From NCBI GenBank assembly GCA_031472005.1, contig PZJY01000007.1, positions 2,281,808 to 2,345,807 of the forward strand: a stretch of 64,000 nucleotides of DNA, in the 5' to 3' direction. The translations under genes and the position numbers were made by a program. The notes under the pieces are model-generated. The model was not told the DNA's origin. It did no database searches and saw nothing but the letters and a program-made list of their open reading frames with translations. Below are positions 36,319-47,536 of this stretch, piece by piece. How positions within the stretch are numbered: position 1 is the first letter of the stretch; the number at the start of each line of letters is the position of its first letter. This DNA is from Tetracladium setigerum. Taxonomy: Eukaryota; Ascomycota; Leotiomycetes; Helotiales.

Positions 36319-36821
36319 TTGAGAGGTGGTTTTCTATCGGGAGATAGGATTGTGGTAACTCTGCAGGGGGGTTTTCGGCGACAGAACTTACACTTAGCGG
36401 CCTTACTTTAGAGCTGAGCCCAGCTTAGCTATGGAAGGTATCACAGGAGGGTAACATGCCGAAGGAGCCATTGTATATAGGTAATGCACCAGTGTAAAAG
36501 TAGCGAGGCAAATCAATCATCATTCACTGAAGCTACAAGGTAGAACCAATATGTTTGGATCGACGAGCGAACCACTAATGGAGGTGTTTTGCGTCAATCC
36601 TTCTCAATCTCCAGCATTATCTCTCCAACACCGGTTCTCAAATCCGAACATAGCCGAAAAATGAGAAGAGGCCAGTAAAGCTATTAATAAAAGTCAAGAA
36701 TAATGTGAGTTTTGATTCCAGAATGTGACAAATAAATAAAGTCTGGACTTCAATGGCTAATCCCGTCGTGTAGATGAGGGGAGTCTATGTACAGGCATCA
36801 AGCATAAGAAATTTGCCTCTT
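36319..36821. other. Intergenic
   Basis: No gene seen; this is the 3' region of the regulator and of the converging broken gene. Confidence 0.5.
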
Positions 36822-37456
36822 CTACGCTACGGGAATAGCAACCACCTTTCCACATTCTGTGAAGATACCGTTGACTGGAGCAACTTGATCTCCTCCTGTT
36901 GTAACATAGATGATGTGTCGATCTCCCCGTGCTCGGCCAAAGCTAGCCGAGGTTGGCCCTGGAATCAAGGTTGAATTTAGTCCTCCAGCAACAGAGCTTC
37001 TACTCCCGTTGAAGTGAATTCTTTCCAAAGAGTTTTGCACCGATACCGCCACAAAGAATTCTTCTTCAGAGATCGTAAAGTCGTCCGCCCCAGAGATTCC
37101 GGTTGAGATGATTTCATACTTTCCAACCGCCTTTCTCGTGAACAAGTCAATCTGAACTCTGCAAACCAATCCCTTGAGAGCATTCAAGTAGTACAGATGA
37201 TCTCCGAGCATTCAAATTCCGTTGATTCCCAGAAGGAGGGGAATTCCCTCCACAGGCAGCATTGTCTTATCCTCAAGGTCACGAGCAGAGCTCCATTCCC
37301 TCGAACCGCTATGTTCTCAACCCAAGTGCCGTTTGAAAATTGAAACACCGGGCGGGCTTAATTTAGAGGGTCATTAGGGTGGTTATCGGCAAGTGCTCTT
37401 ATCAAAGGAGTAGCATGACCAAGACATAAGAAAAGAGGAACGAGACAAATTTTCAT
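36822..37456 (-). pseudogene. Broken secreted SMP-30/gluconolactonase-like propeller protein
   Basis: An ATG at 37456 opens a good signal peptide (MKICLVPLFLCLGHATPLI). The frame meets TAA after NHPNDPLN, yet continues ARPVFQFSNGTWVENIAVRG and GALLVTL, the first blade of fungal SMP-30/LRE-like propellers. The middle of the propeller (about 100 codons) is missing, and the sequence resumes MLPVEGIPLLLGINGI, a TGA, then MLGDHLYYLNALKGLVCRV and the C-terminal blades (LIPGPTSASFGRARGDRHIIYV, split here as LIPGPTSASFGR and ARGDRHIIYV) up to KVVAIPVA. Both internal stops are explained by C-to-T changes (CAA to TAA, CGA to TGA). Intact relatives hydrolyse lactones; this copy should not be functional. 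Confidence 0.8.
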
Positions 37457-38193
37457 GAAAGCCACTGGGAATTGAGTCTTGGATGAGAGGGAAAGGTTAC
37501 TGGGTGATATTGCTACAACCTATATAGCTGTATATATTCCAACGTGGTTTATTAGCTCGATGGACAATGGTGAACCGTCTGTTGACCCAGAAGGCAAAGG
37601 TATTTCCGGACCATGTGGCCACAACAATTTACCCCTACTTACCATACAAATCTTTACTTAACAACTTACAACATAAGACAAGTTCATGCGAAGTTTCAAG
37701 GGTCCGCCTGTGTAAATTTTGATTCCCATGCCAGCCAAGCTAGGGGGAGTTTTCGGAATCGGTGGGATGACCAGCCAAACCTCCGGCAGCCTTCGTCGGC
37801 TAGCGAGGACAGTTGATTGTACCGAGTTCTATAGTATGCCGCGATTCGTTAATGCTTGCTCAATAACTTCGGGTTGAACTTTTAATCTTGATCACTAAAA
37901 ATTATGCTCATCTCCCGCAAACCCTCAAGCAAGCTCTAGCCTTACTTGGTAAGCATCATGGTGAGAGAGGGAATAGGATCTGCGAAAAATAGAAACATTC
38001 GCATTGACTAAGCTGCAACAGATTCTTGAACCTTATAAAGCCACATCACTTTGGTTTGCAGTTCGTAGCTGAAGACAGGTAACTTAGTCTACATCCTTAC
38101 TGTCTTCCTCCATACCGGTCCAAATTTCTTTATTTGATCAAGTTGCAGCACCAATCATTATTACACGTAATTCAATCAGCCTCGATCTTCAAT
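37457..38193. other. Intergenic
   Basis: No gene supported. It lies between two divergent remnants and presumably held their promoters. Confidence 0.45.
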
Positions 38194-39148
38194 ATGGGCC
38201 TCTCTTTATTTCTACTTGCTCTTATTGCGATCTCTGTTGCGGCACTCGAGCTGCCAGGATAGAAGACACTCCTGGCCTCGCAGAAGCCCGGAGTTCACGG
38301 TGACCTTTCACAACCCCAACTCGGTCAATCTCTGGGCCCCACAGATGCTTCTGAACGTGACTGATCTTGTTGGACGCCTTCAGAATGATAACAAAACCAA
38401 AGCAGGAGTGTTCAATAGCGATTATCCTAAGTTCTTCATGGCACACGCAGATTTGGGAAGGTTACAACCTTTTGGTAAGCACTATGGGAAGATTCCAATT
38501 GATACTCTCCATTTAGTTATTGGGCTTTTGAAGACTAATTCTATGATTCAAATCCTAGATCCTAGGTTCGGAAACCGCACAGTGGAAGTCTTGAACAATA
38601 TGACCAACCTGCGTCAAGCAACAATCGGTGCAATGGAAGGTCGCGCACGGGGTGCTGGCAACGAATTCCTCGTCTCTATCGACATGCGATTTGCAACGAA
38701 GACCGAAGCCGTATTCAGACAACCAGAGATAGGACTAGGCATAGTCCCTGGGGGAGGCGGAAGTCAATACCTATCACGACTCATCGGACGTGGTCATGCA
38801 ATGGAAATTTTGAGCTCAGCAGACATCAATGCCAATGATGCTGAGGCCATCGGCTGGATCAACAAAGCTTTTGATTGCTCGGAGAAGATGTACGCTCACA
38901 TCAATACAATCACTTCACGCCTGGCATTGTTTCCATTGGAGGCTGTAGGTGCGGCAAAGCAATGGATCAACCTTGCGACGCGTCCACCTCTTGCAGATAC
39001 CCTCGCGGATTCGAGCAATTACTTACGCTTGCTTTCCAATCCTACCGTTCAGGCTACACTTGCCAAAATCCCACAGGTGTCGGGGAGTACGAGAATTTTC
39101 GACAGAGAATTGTCTCTGGGAGCCTTCCTTCTACGGTTGTACCGCTAG
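38194..39148 (+). pseudogene. Secreted enoyl-CoA hydratase/isomerase-family protein, disrupted near the N-terminus
   Basis: The ATG at 38194 encodes a signal-peptide-like start (MGLSLFLLALIAISVAALEL) but hits TAG at 38260-38262. The crotonase fold continues one frame over: EFTVTFHNPNSVNLW, MAHADLGRL, the oxyanion-hole region GAMEGRARGAGNEFLVSIDM, and QPEIGLGIVPGGGGSQYLSR followed by LIGRGHAMEILSSADINAND. It ends at TAG 39146-39148 (DRELSLGAFLLRLYR). The shift is net +1 (or -2), unlike the single-base losses in core genes, so real decay is more likely. The weakly conserved stretch GKHYGKIPIDTLHLVIGLLK is also unusual for the family. A secretory leader on a crotonase is a known fungal subgroup, whose role is not established to my knowledge. 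Confidence 0.72.
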
Positions 39149-39660
39149 GAATTTTATGGAGCTCCAGGCTCCCCAGAATTGCGTCTATGGAAATATCGGG
39201 CAGAAATAAGCCATGGTTGTCTCTTAGTAGATGCAGAGATGTGTATTTGTAGCAGGATTTTTTTTTATTGCAGGATTGCTTGTAGCTAGTTCGTTAATTG
39301 AAGCAAATATCAATTTTGTAGCAAGCACACGTAGACGCAAGTGAAGAAAATACTGATATTGACTATGCCCCTCGAGAATGCCGAGGCCCTACTTCCCGTA
39401 CATAGTCTCGTTGTTTGAGCAGACCTTTTGCAACACTTCAAAACCCATACATTTGTGGGAGATATACTGCGAATGCTCTTCCACCTTGCGTTGCTGAATT
39501 AGAAATAGTCCTAGGTCCGCAATTTTGCTCTTTCACTGGTGGAGTATCAAATGGCTGTCAAGAATACTCTCACATAATACTTTTGTGGCAGGAAGAGGAA
39601 CTCTTTGATTGAGACCCACTATCCATCTAGACAAATGACATTTGGCCCTAATACATGATC
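39149..39660. other. Intergenic
   Basis: No gene supported between two convergent remnants. Confidence 0.45.
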
Positions 39661-40146
39661 CTATTTGCTCAAGAAAAGCTCAAGCTGAGAAGTATATGCT
39701 TCGGGAAACTGGAATAAGTGGCCATGGCCAGAATCTGGAAACAAATGCAATTCCGCATTCTGAAAAGCCTGCTGCATCACAAAGCTATTCACAGTAGGGC
39801 ACATAACATCGGTATGTCCGTTCGTGATGAGAACTGGCGCCGTGATCGAAGCTAACTGCTTGTAATTCTCAGGATCGGACACGTACTTTCCCAGCGCAAC
39901 TTCTTGCGCAGGAGTACCAGACCGTCCAAAACCCCATGATTTTCTCATGTTCCACCTTGTGACTAGCACCAAGGCGTCCGTACCAGTCTTGACCCCCTCG
40001 CCTTGAGCCGGTTGCGTGCCGGCAAGGACGAGTTTGCGTACGAGCTGCGAGTGACCAAATCCAATACACTGCGCGACCATGCCCCCGAGGGAGAATCCAA
40101 GGAAATCCGCCTTGGTAACGCCGATGGTGGCGAGGAGCTCCCCTTA
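39661..40146 (-). pseudogene. 5'-truncated alpha/beta hydrolase
   Basis: The frame begins in mid-domain: ELLATIGVTKADFLGFSLGG with the nucleophile elbow G-F-S-L-G-G, then MVAQCIGFGHSQLVRKLVLAG, the acid-residue region ITNGHTDVMCPTVNSF and the catalytic His in FPDSGHGHLFQFPEA, ending at 39661. A TAA lies directly before GELLATIG (about 40147-40149) and no upstream exon encoding the lid or oxyanion strand is visible. The C-terminal half is complete and looks conserved, so the truncation may be fairly recent. Confidence 0.75.
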
Positions 40147-40642
40147 AGGCCAAAGTCCATGTTTAGTTTGAAGATTATTGATTTGAGACATGGTGAAAGA
40201 CCCTGTCTGGTAGAAGTCCTATCGGATATTTAGAGCTACAGCCTTCGATGTTTTGGATTTGCATGCCGGAAGTCGGCCTCGGAAGATAGCAAGTCGGGCC
40301 TCGGCCACTAATCATGCCACTAACCATGCCGCTAATCACTGCGTTGCTAAGTGCCGGAATAGCGCTAGCAAGCTTTGGGGCATGTTTAAACCAAACCTTA
40401 AAAATGTGGCTGTTTCGCTTCGTACTGATTTAGCCCAATCCGCGCCACAGGAATCAAATGCCTTCTGCTGGAAACCATATATAACCGACTAATACTTTCC
40501 AAAATTGCTGGAGAGCCAAACGACCATCACATTCTCCATTTTCAGGAATTCATACCCATTGAGATATTTTCACTTCTTCTTTGAATCATCAGGAGTATTA
40601 TTTGCCAATCTTGAGGCCCCAATCATTCATTCAAGTTCAAAC
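40147..40642. repeat. Spacer with a short degenerate 12-bp tandem repeat
   Basis: About three copies of a CACTAATCATGC-like unit at about 40301-40338, followed by a GC-rich patch. It contains the promoter of the dehydrogenase at 40643. Confidence 0.5.
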
Positions 40643-41667
40643 ATGGCTCTATCAAGAAAACGTTCAATTCTCATTACTGGGTATACCGCATTCCCTCTCA
40701 CTCTCCTTGCTGTTCTGCTGGAAGTTACAAATGCCTAACAATCTGGATAGTTGTTCGACCGGTGGTGCTGGTCATGCTCTCGCCCTTGAATTTGCTGCCA
40801 GGGGCATGCGTGTCTTCGCAACTGCACGATCAACCGCGTCTCTTGCTGAGCTCGCAGCGAATGGTATCGAGGTCCTTCCGTTAGAAGTAACCAGTGCGGA
40901 GAGCATTGCTTCGCTGAAAGTCGAAATTGAAAAGCGGACAGGGGGGGTGCTGGATATGCTGTTCAACAACGCTGGGATGAGTACGTCTTCCCTCTTCTCC
41001 GTCGAAATTTCGGCATTCTGATGGATCTACAGTGTATGAAGTTCCAGCCATTGAAGCCGATCCTGCTCGCATTCGTAAAATGTTCGACGCCAATGTCTTT
41101 GGAGTGTTTGACATGGTGACGGCCTTTGTTCCTCTGCTTCTAGCCGCGGTAACTAAATCCGAGACACCGCCCGCTATAATCAATACGGCTTCAGTTCTCG
41201 GGCGTCTGCCATACCCCTTCGCTGCTGGATACAATGCAACCAAAGCAGCTGTGGCCTCCTACTCTGATACCCTTCGGATCGAGCTGGCACCTCTTGGAAT
41301 CAAAGTTGTGACGTTGTTCATGGGCGAGGTCTCGACTGGCTTGATGTCTGCTGACAATGTCTCATTTGGTCGCGACAGCCTTTATACCGCTGCTGAGGAG
41401 GGAGTCCGGGAGAGAAGTCGACATCACGCACGAAACAGTATGAAACCGGATGAGTTCGCGCGTCAAGTCGTGAGTGACGTGCTCTCCAAATCAGCAGTAG
41501 GGAAGGGTGAGTACCTATGGAAAGGCACGAATGCTCCCACAGTCTGGATTCTCAACGCTATAGGATGGAGGAAGATATTTGATGGTTCGCTGCAGTCTGC
41601 TGTCGGGTTGGACAAGGAGATGAAGAAGACTCTTTTTGATAACGGCCAGCGCAGCACGAGCCATTGA
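40643..41667 (+). CDS. Short-chain dehydrogenase/reductase, Ayr1-like (copy 1)
   Basis: NADP(H)-dependent reductase of the family that includes yeast Ayr1 (1-acyldihydroxyacetone-phosphate reductase); the actual substrate is not determinable. Exons 40643-40680, 40751-40980 and 41033-41667. The first intron splits the cofactor motif: RSILITG joins CSTGGAGHALALEFA. Further motifs: ATARSTASLAEL, LEVTSAE, NNAGM, INTASVLGRLPYPFAAGYNA with catalytic Ser, and Y-x3-K as YNATK. The C-terminus (WKGTNAPTVWILNAIGWRKIF) fits membrane-associated Ayr1 relatives. The frame is intact, unlike its neighbours on the left. A second homologous gene lies 2 kb downstream. Confidence 0.9.
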
Positions 41668-42947
41668 ACAATGTATTCAGATTCAGGCGTATTGGGGGAT
41701 TTCGTTGATCAAATTGTAATTTACTTCGCAAATGGGAAACAGACAAAAGAAATGAGATTAGTGAAATACTTTTCAATCGGGCTACCCATGGTTACTGTTA
41801 ATCTGCGCAAGAACAAGATAGATTTCGTGTAGATATTTATACTTTGAATAAAAATCACAAGTTTTTGCCTACCCTTTGGGGCGTTTGGAATAATTATTCG
41901 CTTAGGTCTCTAATATTTATATATATGTGTGTGTTAGTGGCAAGCTATAAGAGACAAAGCGTTGAACGAGTTCTAAACGGGACTATATATACAGGCTACC
42001 TCTGCTATAAAGTAGCAAGCCAGTTCAATCTCTCCTACTGGACTAGTTTTGTCTTTGTCGAAAGCTCCTCGCGCTCATACACATGGACATTGTTCAGACG
42101 CACCATTTGGTTCATTTGTTTGGCGAAGGCTACTTATTGAATAGTCTTAGCAGATTGAAATATTAGCAGAAGAGTGAATGAGAGGTTTATCTAATGTTGT
42201 TCGAGCGATTTTCAGAGCGCGCCGCGTCACGACGCCAACATGGGGGGTAATTGCGTCATCTGGCTCAGTCTCAGCTTCATTCCTATCACAAAAGAATCAC
42301 AAAGCGCTTGCAACACCATTAATTGCTGTCTACTTCGTACATGCCCAAATATTCCCACATTCTATACCGGTGCGCTTCTCCAAATTTTCTACGTAAACAT
42401 GGATTTACCAGCGAATCATTTCTATTTTGAGAGCCTATCTTTCCTTACTAGGTAAACTCGATACTTAGATGCACAGACATGAAATGTGGGATCTTTGGGT
42501 CATGTACGAAGTATAAGAGATATACGACCACCATCACCATGCCGTTACGCCGTTCGCAATATAGGAAGTCCCTGGGGCCAATTCTTTTCTGTGGAAGCGG
42601 GAAGCACCTCACTTCGACAGGATGAACCAAAGTCTTCTGGACGGACTTTTCATCAATCCCAGCAATTGCTTCGGACGGATTTTTACGAGAAAAAGTTTAA
42701 GGGGATCTTGTACAATACATACAATGATCTGGCATCACTTATTTTCTAGAGATCAATCAATCCATGAATAAATCACCAGACGCACATTCTATCACAATCC
42801 AATTTTTGCGGTACCGTGGATCTCAACTCGAGAGTAATCTATACTCCGGCCTAACAGGCTCAAGCCTCAATGAGGTGTTGAGGATAAATCGGGAGCAGGT
42901 GATAGTATGGAGTACCAACTTTCAGACGCGTTTTTTAACCACCACAA
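41668..42947. other. AT-rich spacer
   Basis: No protein gene supported in about 1.3 kb; open frames are short and without domains. It may include the left part of the transposon relic that follows. Confidence 0.45.
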
Positions 42948-43271
42948 ATGGAAACGCAAACTACAAAAGCCAGAATCATTCTTGCTATTGATGCTATCCG
43001 ATCATCCAGAAAGATCAGCTGTCGGTCTGCTGCAATAATCTATAAAGTGCCCGAATCAACACTTCACGATGGAATGACCGGCCGAACCCTACACCTCGAA
43101 ACTCGACCAAATCGTCATAGATTAAACGTCATAGAAGAGGATACGATTGTTCGATATATACATAGTCTGGATGAACGAGGATTTGCGCCCCGAATTGCTG
43201 GTGTTGAAGATATGGCTAATCTTCTTCTTAAATCGCGAGGACAGAAACCCGTCGGAACGCGCTGGGCGTAA
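42948..43271 (+). mobile_element. Truncated pogo/Fot1-type (Tc1/mariner superfamily) transposase, N-terminal part
   Basis: A 107-codon frame (METQTTKARIILAIDAIRSS) carries the psq-type helix-turn-helix (SCRSAAIIYKVPESTLHDGM) and the start of the CENP-B-like second helix-turn-helix (EEDTIVRYIHSLDERGFAPR, then IAGVEDMANLLLKSRGQ, KPVGTRWA). It stops at TAA where intact elements continue (W-x-x-R-F). Broken RHPELK-like sequence follows to about 43310, but no DDE catalytic domain. It is a dead fragment lying between the two Ayr1-like genes. Confidence 0.8.
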
Positions 43272-43712
43272 AGGTTCGTATAACGGCATCCAGAGTTAAA
43301 GATAGTTGCGGTTAGTCTAGTTGCTGGATTATTAGTGGGGCGCTGTCTCTAGAGTTCTTCCCCTCATGAAGGAGAGTTTCGTTAGTGGACGCACGCAATC
43401 TACTCATTCTATCGGATTAAACCCAACAAAATTACCGAGTCCGGTCGACCTTGCCGACCTGACATTCGCCTCCTCACACAGCGATCGGCCTAATTGCTAG
43501 CCGATTTCCGAATTGTCTGGACGTGCGGGCTGGAGTGGACGATAGGCCGCATCCGCACTGCTGTTAAGGATCTTCCTATCATAAGAAAATATATATAACA
43601 TAACCACATCGCTACATTGAGCCAGACTGATTTCCCTAGCTATTCATTCTCGATACCAAACAGATATTCCCAGGACTACATATCTACCCAAAGACAACCA
43701 CTTGAGTACAGT
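43272..43712. other. Spacer between transposon relic and SDR copy 2
   Basis: The first about 40 bases are a degenerate continuation of the transposase; the rest shows no gene. It holds the promoter of the next gene. Confidence 0.4.
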
Positions 43713-44875
43713 ATGGTTAAGTACGCTCTGATCACTGGCTGCAGTGCCGGTGGAATCGGCGATGCCCTGGCGCAGGAGTTTCATGCCAAAGGCGTTCACG
43801 TTTTCGCATCAGCTCGAAACCTCTCAAAGATAGAACACCTCAAGACTCTTGGACTTGCTACCGTTCAGTTGGATGTCACATCGACCCAATCAATTGAGAA
43901 TGCGGTTACTGAAATAACGAAGATCACGGGAGGAAAGTTGGATTTCTTGGTGAACAACGCTGGGATGGGTATGTCTCATGAACTCGACCTCCCCTAAACT
44001 GATCAATCGATAATTACAAAAGCTGAACAATGTAACAGGCAACACATCGCCATTGCTTGACGTTAAATTAGAGGCTGCTCGCGAGGTCTTCGAGTTGAAT
44101 TACATCTCGGTACTGGCGATGACACAAGCTTTTGCGCCAAGTCTTATTGCAGCTCGGGGAAAGGTCATCAACATCGGTTCGGTTGTTGGAAGGCTAGCCC
44201 AGGCATACACTGGTCCGTGATCGCAAGATCATTAACCCATTCCTCCATGATTTCCTTGCTGACAACAGGTAGGAATATACAACACCAGCAAGGCAGCGGT
44301 CAATCTGTTGAGTGAAACGCTTCGAGTAGAGCTTGCGCCATTCGGGGTCGAAGTCATCACGGTGCGCCAAACCAAATTTACCCACGGAACTATGTATCAA
44401 ATAGCCAGCTAACATAGAGTTTAGGTTATCACTGGAGCCATTTCTACCGAATTCTTCAACAATCAAAGCGCCGTAGAGCTTCCCAAGGGTAAGAAATCCG
44501 CCACACCGCCCTGAAGAACATGTTCATGGCTGACCACTACAGACTCACTCTATCTCCCGGTCCAGAAGGCAATCAACGAAACAGCTTCTGGCAAAGAAAT
44601 ATCAGAGGCCGCAATGACTCCTTCTGTCTATGCGAAGGGAGTCGTAGCAAATGCGATGAAACCAAAGTCGAAGCTCTGGTACTGGAGAGGCGGCAACACA
44701 TGGCTAGTGTGGGCTGTGACAACATTCATGCCGCATCTATTCCCTGTGAGTTTCTCCATTATTTGCATACCTTCCCCTGTCTTTTATGGGTCTTATGCTG
44801 ATTATTGGCCAGGATACTATTCTTGCCAAAACGAATGGACTGGGTGCATTGGCTGTGAAGGGTAAGAAGGCTTGA
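43713..44875 (+). CDS. Short-chain dehydrogenase/reductase, Ayr1-like (copy 2)
   Basis: Second NADP(H)-dependent Ayr1-like reductase, six exons. Start at 43713 (MVKYALITGCSAGGIGDALA); the frame is open upstream to 43617 but without homology. Motifs: G-x3-G-x-G region TGCSAGGIG, ASARNLSKIEHLK, LDVTSTQS, NNAGMG, INIGSVVGRLAQAYTG, and the catalytic YNTSK. Introns follow NNAGMG (same position as in copy 1), AYTG, GVEVIT, LPK and HLFP. The C-terminal WRGGNTWLVWAVTTFMPHLFP is hydrophobic, as in Ayr1, and the protein ends KGKKA. The frame is intact. Copy 1 has an extra intron inside the cofactor motif, so the two are old paralogues, not a recent duplication. Confidence 0.9.
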
Positions 44876-46356
44876 GAAATCACGCGGGGTTGGTGATTTA
44901 GGAAACATGGGGGGCGTTACTTGTACAATTTTTTTAATTTTGGGGGGGGGGGGGGGGGGGGGGATTCTGATGTACAAACATGTGATTCAAGGGAGCCGAA
45001 GAAGCGAGAGAAGTCTTGCTGACCTGTCTTGACCAATAGCTCTACCTGTTCATCGAGGGTGTGGTAGAGAGCTGTCTCTGGAGTTCGCCATCTCTAGCTT
45101 GCTTGCGGCTAACTCAAATATAAAAGGCAAAATCAAGCTTCTATTACACGCTTTTAAGATATATATCTCTCCTGAAAAATGTGCTTTTCTTTCCCTATTC
45201 TCGCTCTAATCCGTACGATAGTCTACGCCATAGCAGCACACATTACTCTAATCAAGGACTCCGTGATCGACTACTATATATATAACAAGTAAGTACAAAG
45301 GAGCTTTTCAAATGAACTAACGGAGGCACAATAAACTCTAAGATATATTATTCCTAAAGAAAGAGTAGCTATCCGTTACATTAGAGATAGGATAGAGGCT
45401 ATATCATGGCGGTTCTTGACCACGCGACCACTAGCTTTCGTTAAGATGGTGACCCTTTGAGCACTTAGACTACTCTTTGCGAGGTTAGTGATATGTTAAA
45501 TCGGAGTATAGTTGATGGAGAAAATGTTAAGCTACGTTGTTTTTGTACGGACGCGACGAGGTACTTGCCCTTGTTCTCAAACCCACTCGTTATTGAATAC
45601 TTCTAACAGTTAAAGGAATAAGAGCTTCACAACCAATTGATCAAGGATGCCGAGTAAGTGCATTTAGTTCGACTTCTTACGCATTAGAAGAGGAGCGCGA
45701 GTGTCGACAGTATCTCGAATAAGCAAGAGTTTTCTAAAGTTAAATAAGAATGGATTTCTGCAGCGCCCAGCACGAAGCGTAGAGAGAGGGACGCGATCGC
45801 TACCCGCTCTATTAATAACTGGTCCCCTTAAGCCCCGAAAGAATGGAATGGAAGGCCGAATGGCCGGGACTAGCTTGCTCCTATCGTAGCTAAACTTGAA
45901 AGTATAAGAGGACGGACACTTTAGCGGGGGAAAGACGGCTGTCCCTTCCCTAGGCACGCTTCAGCGATGCCTCCTGACTAGAGCTTTAAATGTGCTGGAC
46001 CTTTTTTACAGAACGTGTATCTCGAATATGGTCCCAATGTAATCGATGGTGGGACTAGGTGGATACTATCGAGACACTCTTTTTAACAGCCTGCATATTC
46101 TCTCTCGAGGCCGAAAGTAGGGAGTTCCTCCATTTACCCCCTTAGCATTTACGTGTGACATCCAAACAGAGTTATTATCGCACATAAGAGATATCGTACG
46201 CAACTTCGATCGGGTTGGATAGACCCGACTTCGTCAAGTCTTAAGCAATGGAAAGAATCCTTTAATAATATGCTGATAGAGACCGATCTCTCAAATCGAC
46301 TAAAACATACTACTTCTGAAGATGATCAACAAGCTATTAACGCTAGAGATTAACTA
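44876..46356. other. AT-rich degenerate DNA with a 22-nt poly-G run
   Basis: A run of 22 G lies at 44942-44963, preceded by T-rich sequence. The remaining 1.4 kb is full of short ATAT stretches, has no supportable gene, and looks like decayed mobile-element sequence. Confidence 0.5.
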
Positions 46357-46869
46357 TTGAATATCAACTTATCAATTGAACATTACAACCCCGGAAAACG
46401 TCTTCGACCAGCTAACAGGAAATTGGATATCCAATATCAACTCTGGGAAAGCGAGACCGAGAAGATAGGGGGCAGATTAGACAGTGATCAAGCTGCCCCT
46501 CATGATAGGGAGCCCGACACTCTGGAGGAAGAAGCAGACGAGAATAATAGTGGTCCGTCGTCACTACTAGCGGGTGCGGAGGACAACGAGCTTGAGATAA
46601 CGAAAACGCTAGAGGACATTATAAAACCAACATATCTCTCTAATGTTGAAGAATATTACCGGCAAAGAGCCATTTCTATGTTCTACTATCATCAAGACGC
46701 AGAGGGGGTGTCATTAAGTGACGTCTTACTAACTGCCCGAAGTGGTGCAATATTTCCGGAAGCCGAGGAATGGCAACTAGCGTTACGAAACGTCGGTTGC
46801 CTTGTGAAGAGTAATAATTGGACGTCTGTCGGGCTCCTTGTCGATGGCCAGATTAGCTTGGAAGAGTAG
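46357..46869 (+). other. Unknown ORF, probable mobile-element relic
   Basis: A 170-codon frame with an acidic middle (EPDTLEEEADENNSGPSS) and a folded-looking end (YYRQRAISMFYYHQDAEG, NVGCLVKSNNWTSVGLLVDG). It stops at TAG (46867-46869) but the same frame continues with protein-like sequence (YFAVLRRFPDINRPIACYLV, NYRSDDSGGYAHISTRLG) for about 65 more codons. TGG to TAG, a G-to-A change, would explain the stop. I cannot assign a family. The AT-rich, gene-poor setting suggests a transposon fragment. Confidence 0.35.
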
Positions 46870-47536
46870 TATTTCGCTGTCCTTCGTAGGTTTCCGGATA
46901 TTAATCGCCCTATAGCTTGCTACTTAGTTAACTATCGCTCGGACGACAGTGGAGGCTATGCTCATATATCAACGAGGCTAGGTCGGGAGTTTATTATAAG
47001 GCAAGTAAAGAGTGTTCTGGAAGATATCCTTGAGAGGTTTGAGGGGGAAGAGAATAATAGAGTCGTGTGAAAGGCTGTAATTTAGAACATAGAATATCAA
47101 GAAAGCAAAGCATACATATGACACAAATCGCCCACTATACTCTGGCTCACTAGCCTGATCGTACAGCTGGTTCACAGGCAACTCCTACGCGTGCTACGGT
47201 CACATGCAAAAGGAAGCTTTTAGGAAGGAAAAAGGAGCACGAGCTTTTAATTGTAACGGTCAACAAGAGAACTATCTAAGTAAGAAAGAATCATGCAAAA
47301 GAATCGAAAAATCCACCCGAACTATCTGAACAGACACAACTCGTCACAGTAGGGAAATGAGAAAGTGATTTTATTTGGGGTGAACTATTCACTAGTTGAG
47401 GCACTGGATATGCTGACTAATCTCCAACAATGAATGGCCTTGTATTGCACGTGAAGTGCAAAAAATCACGAAACTCCAAGAAGATTCCGAGCAAAAAAGA
47501 TTTCATACTAGAGAAGTCATGTTCCCATAGAATGGA
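46870..47536. other. Intergenic
   Basis: Apart from the continued frame noted above (to about 47065) I see nothing. Confidence 0.4.
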
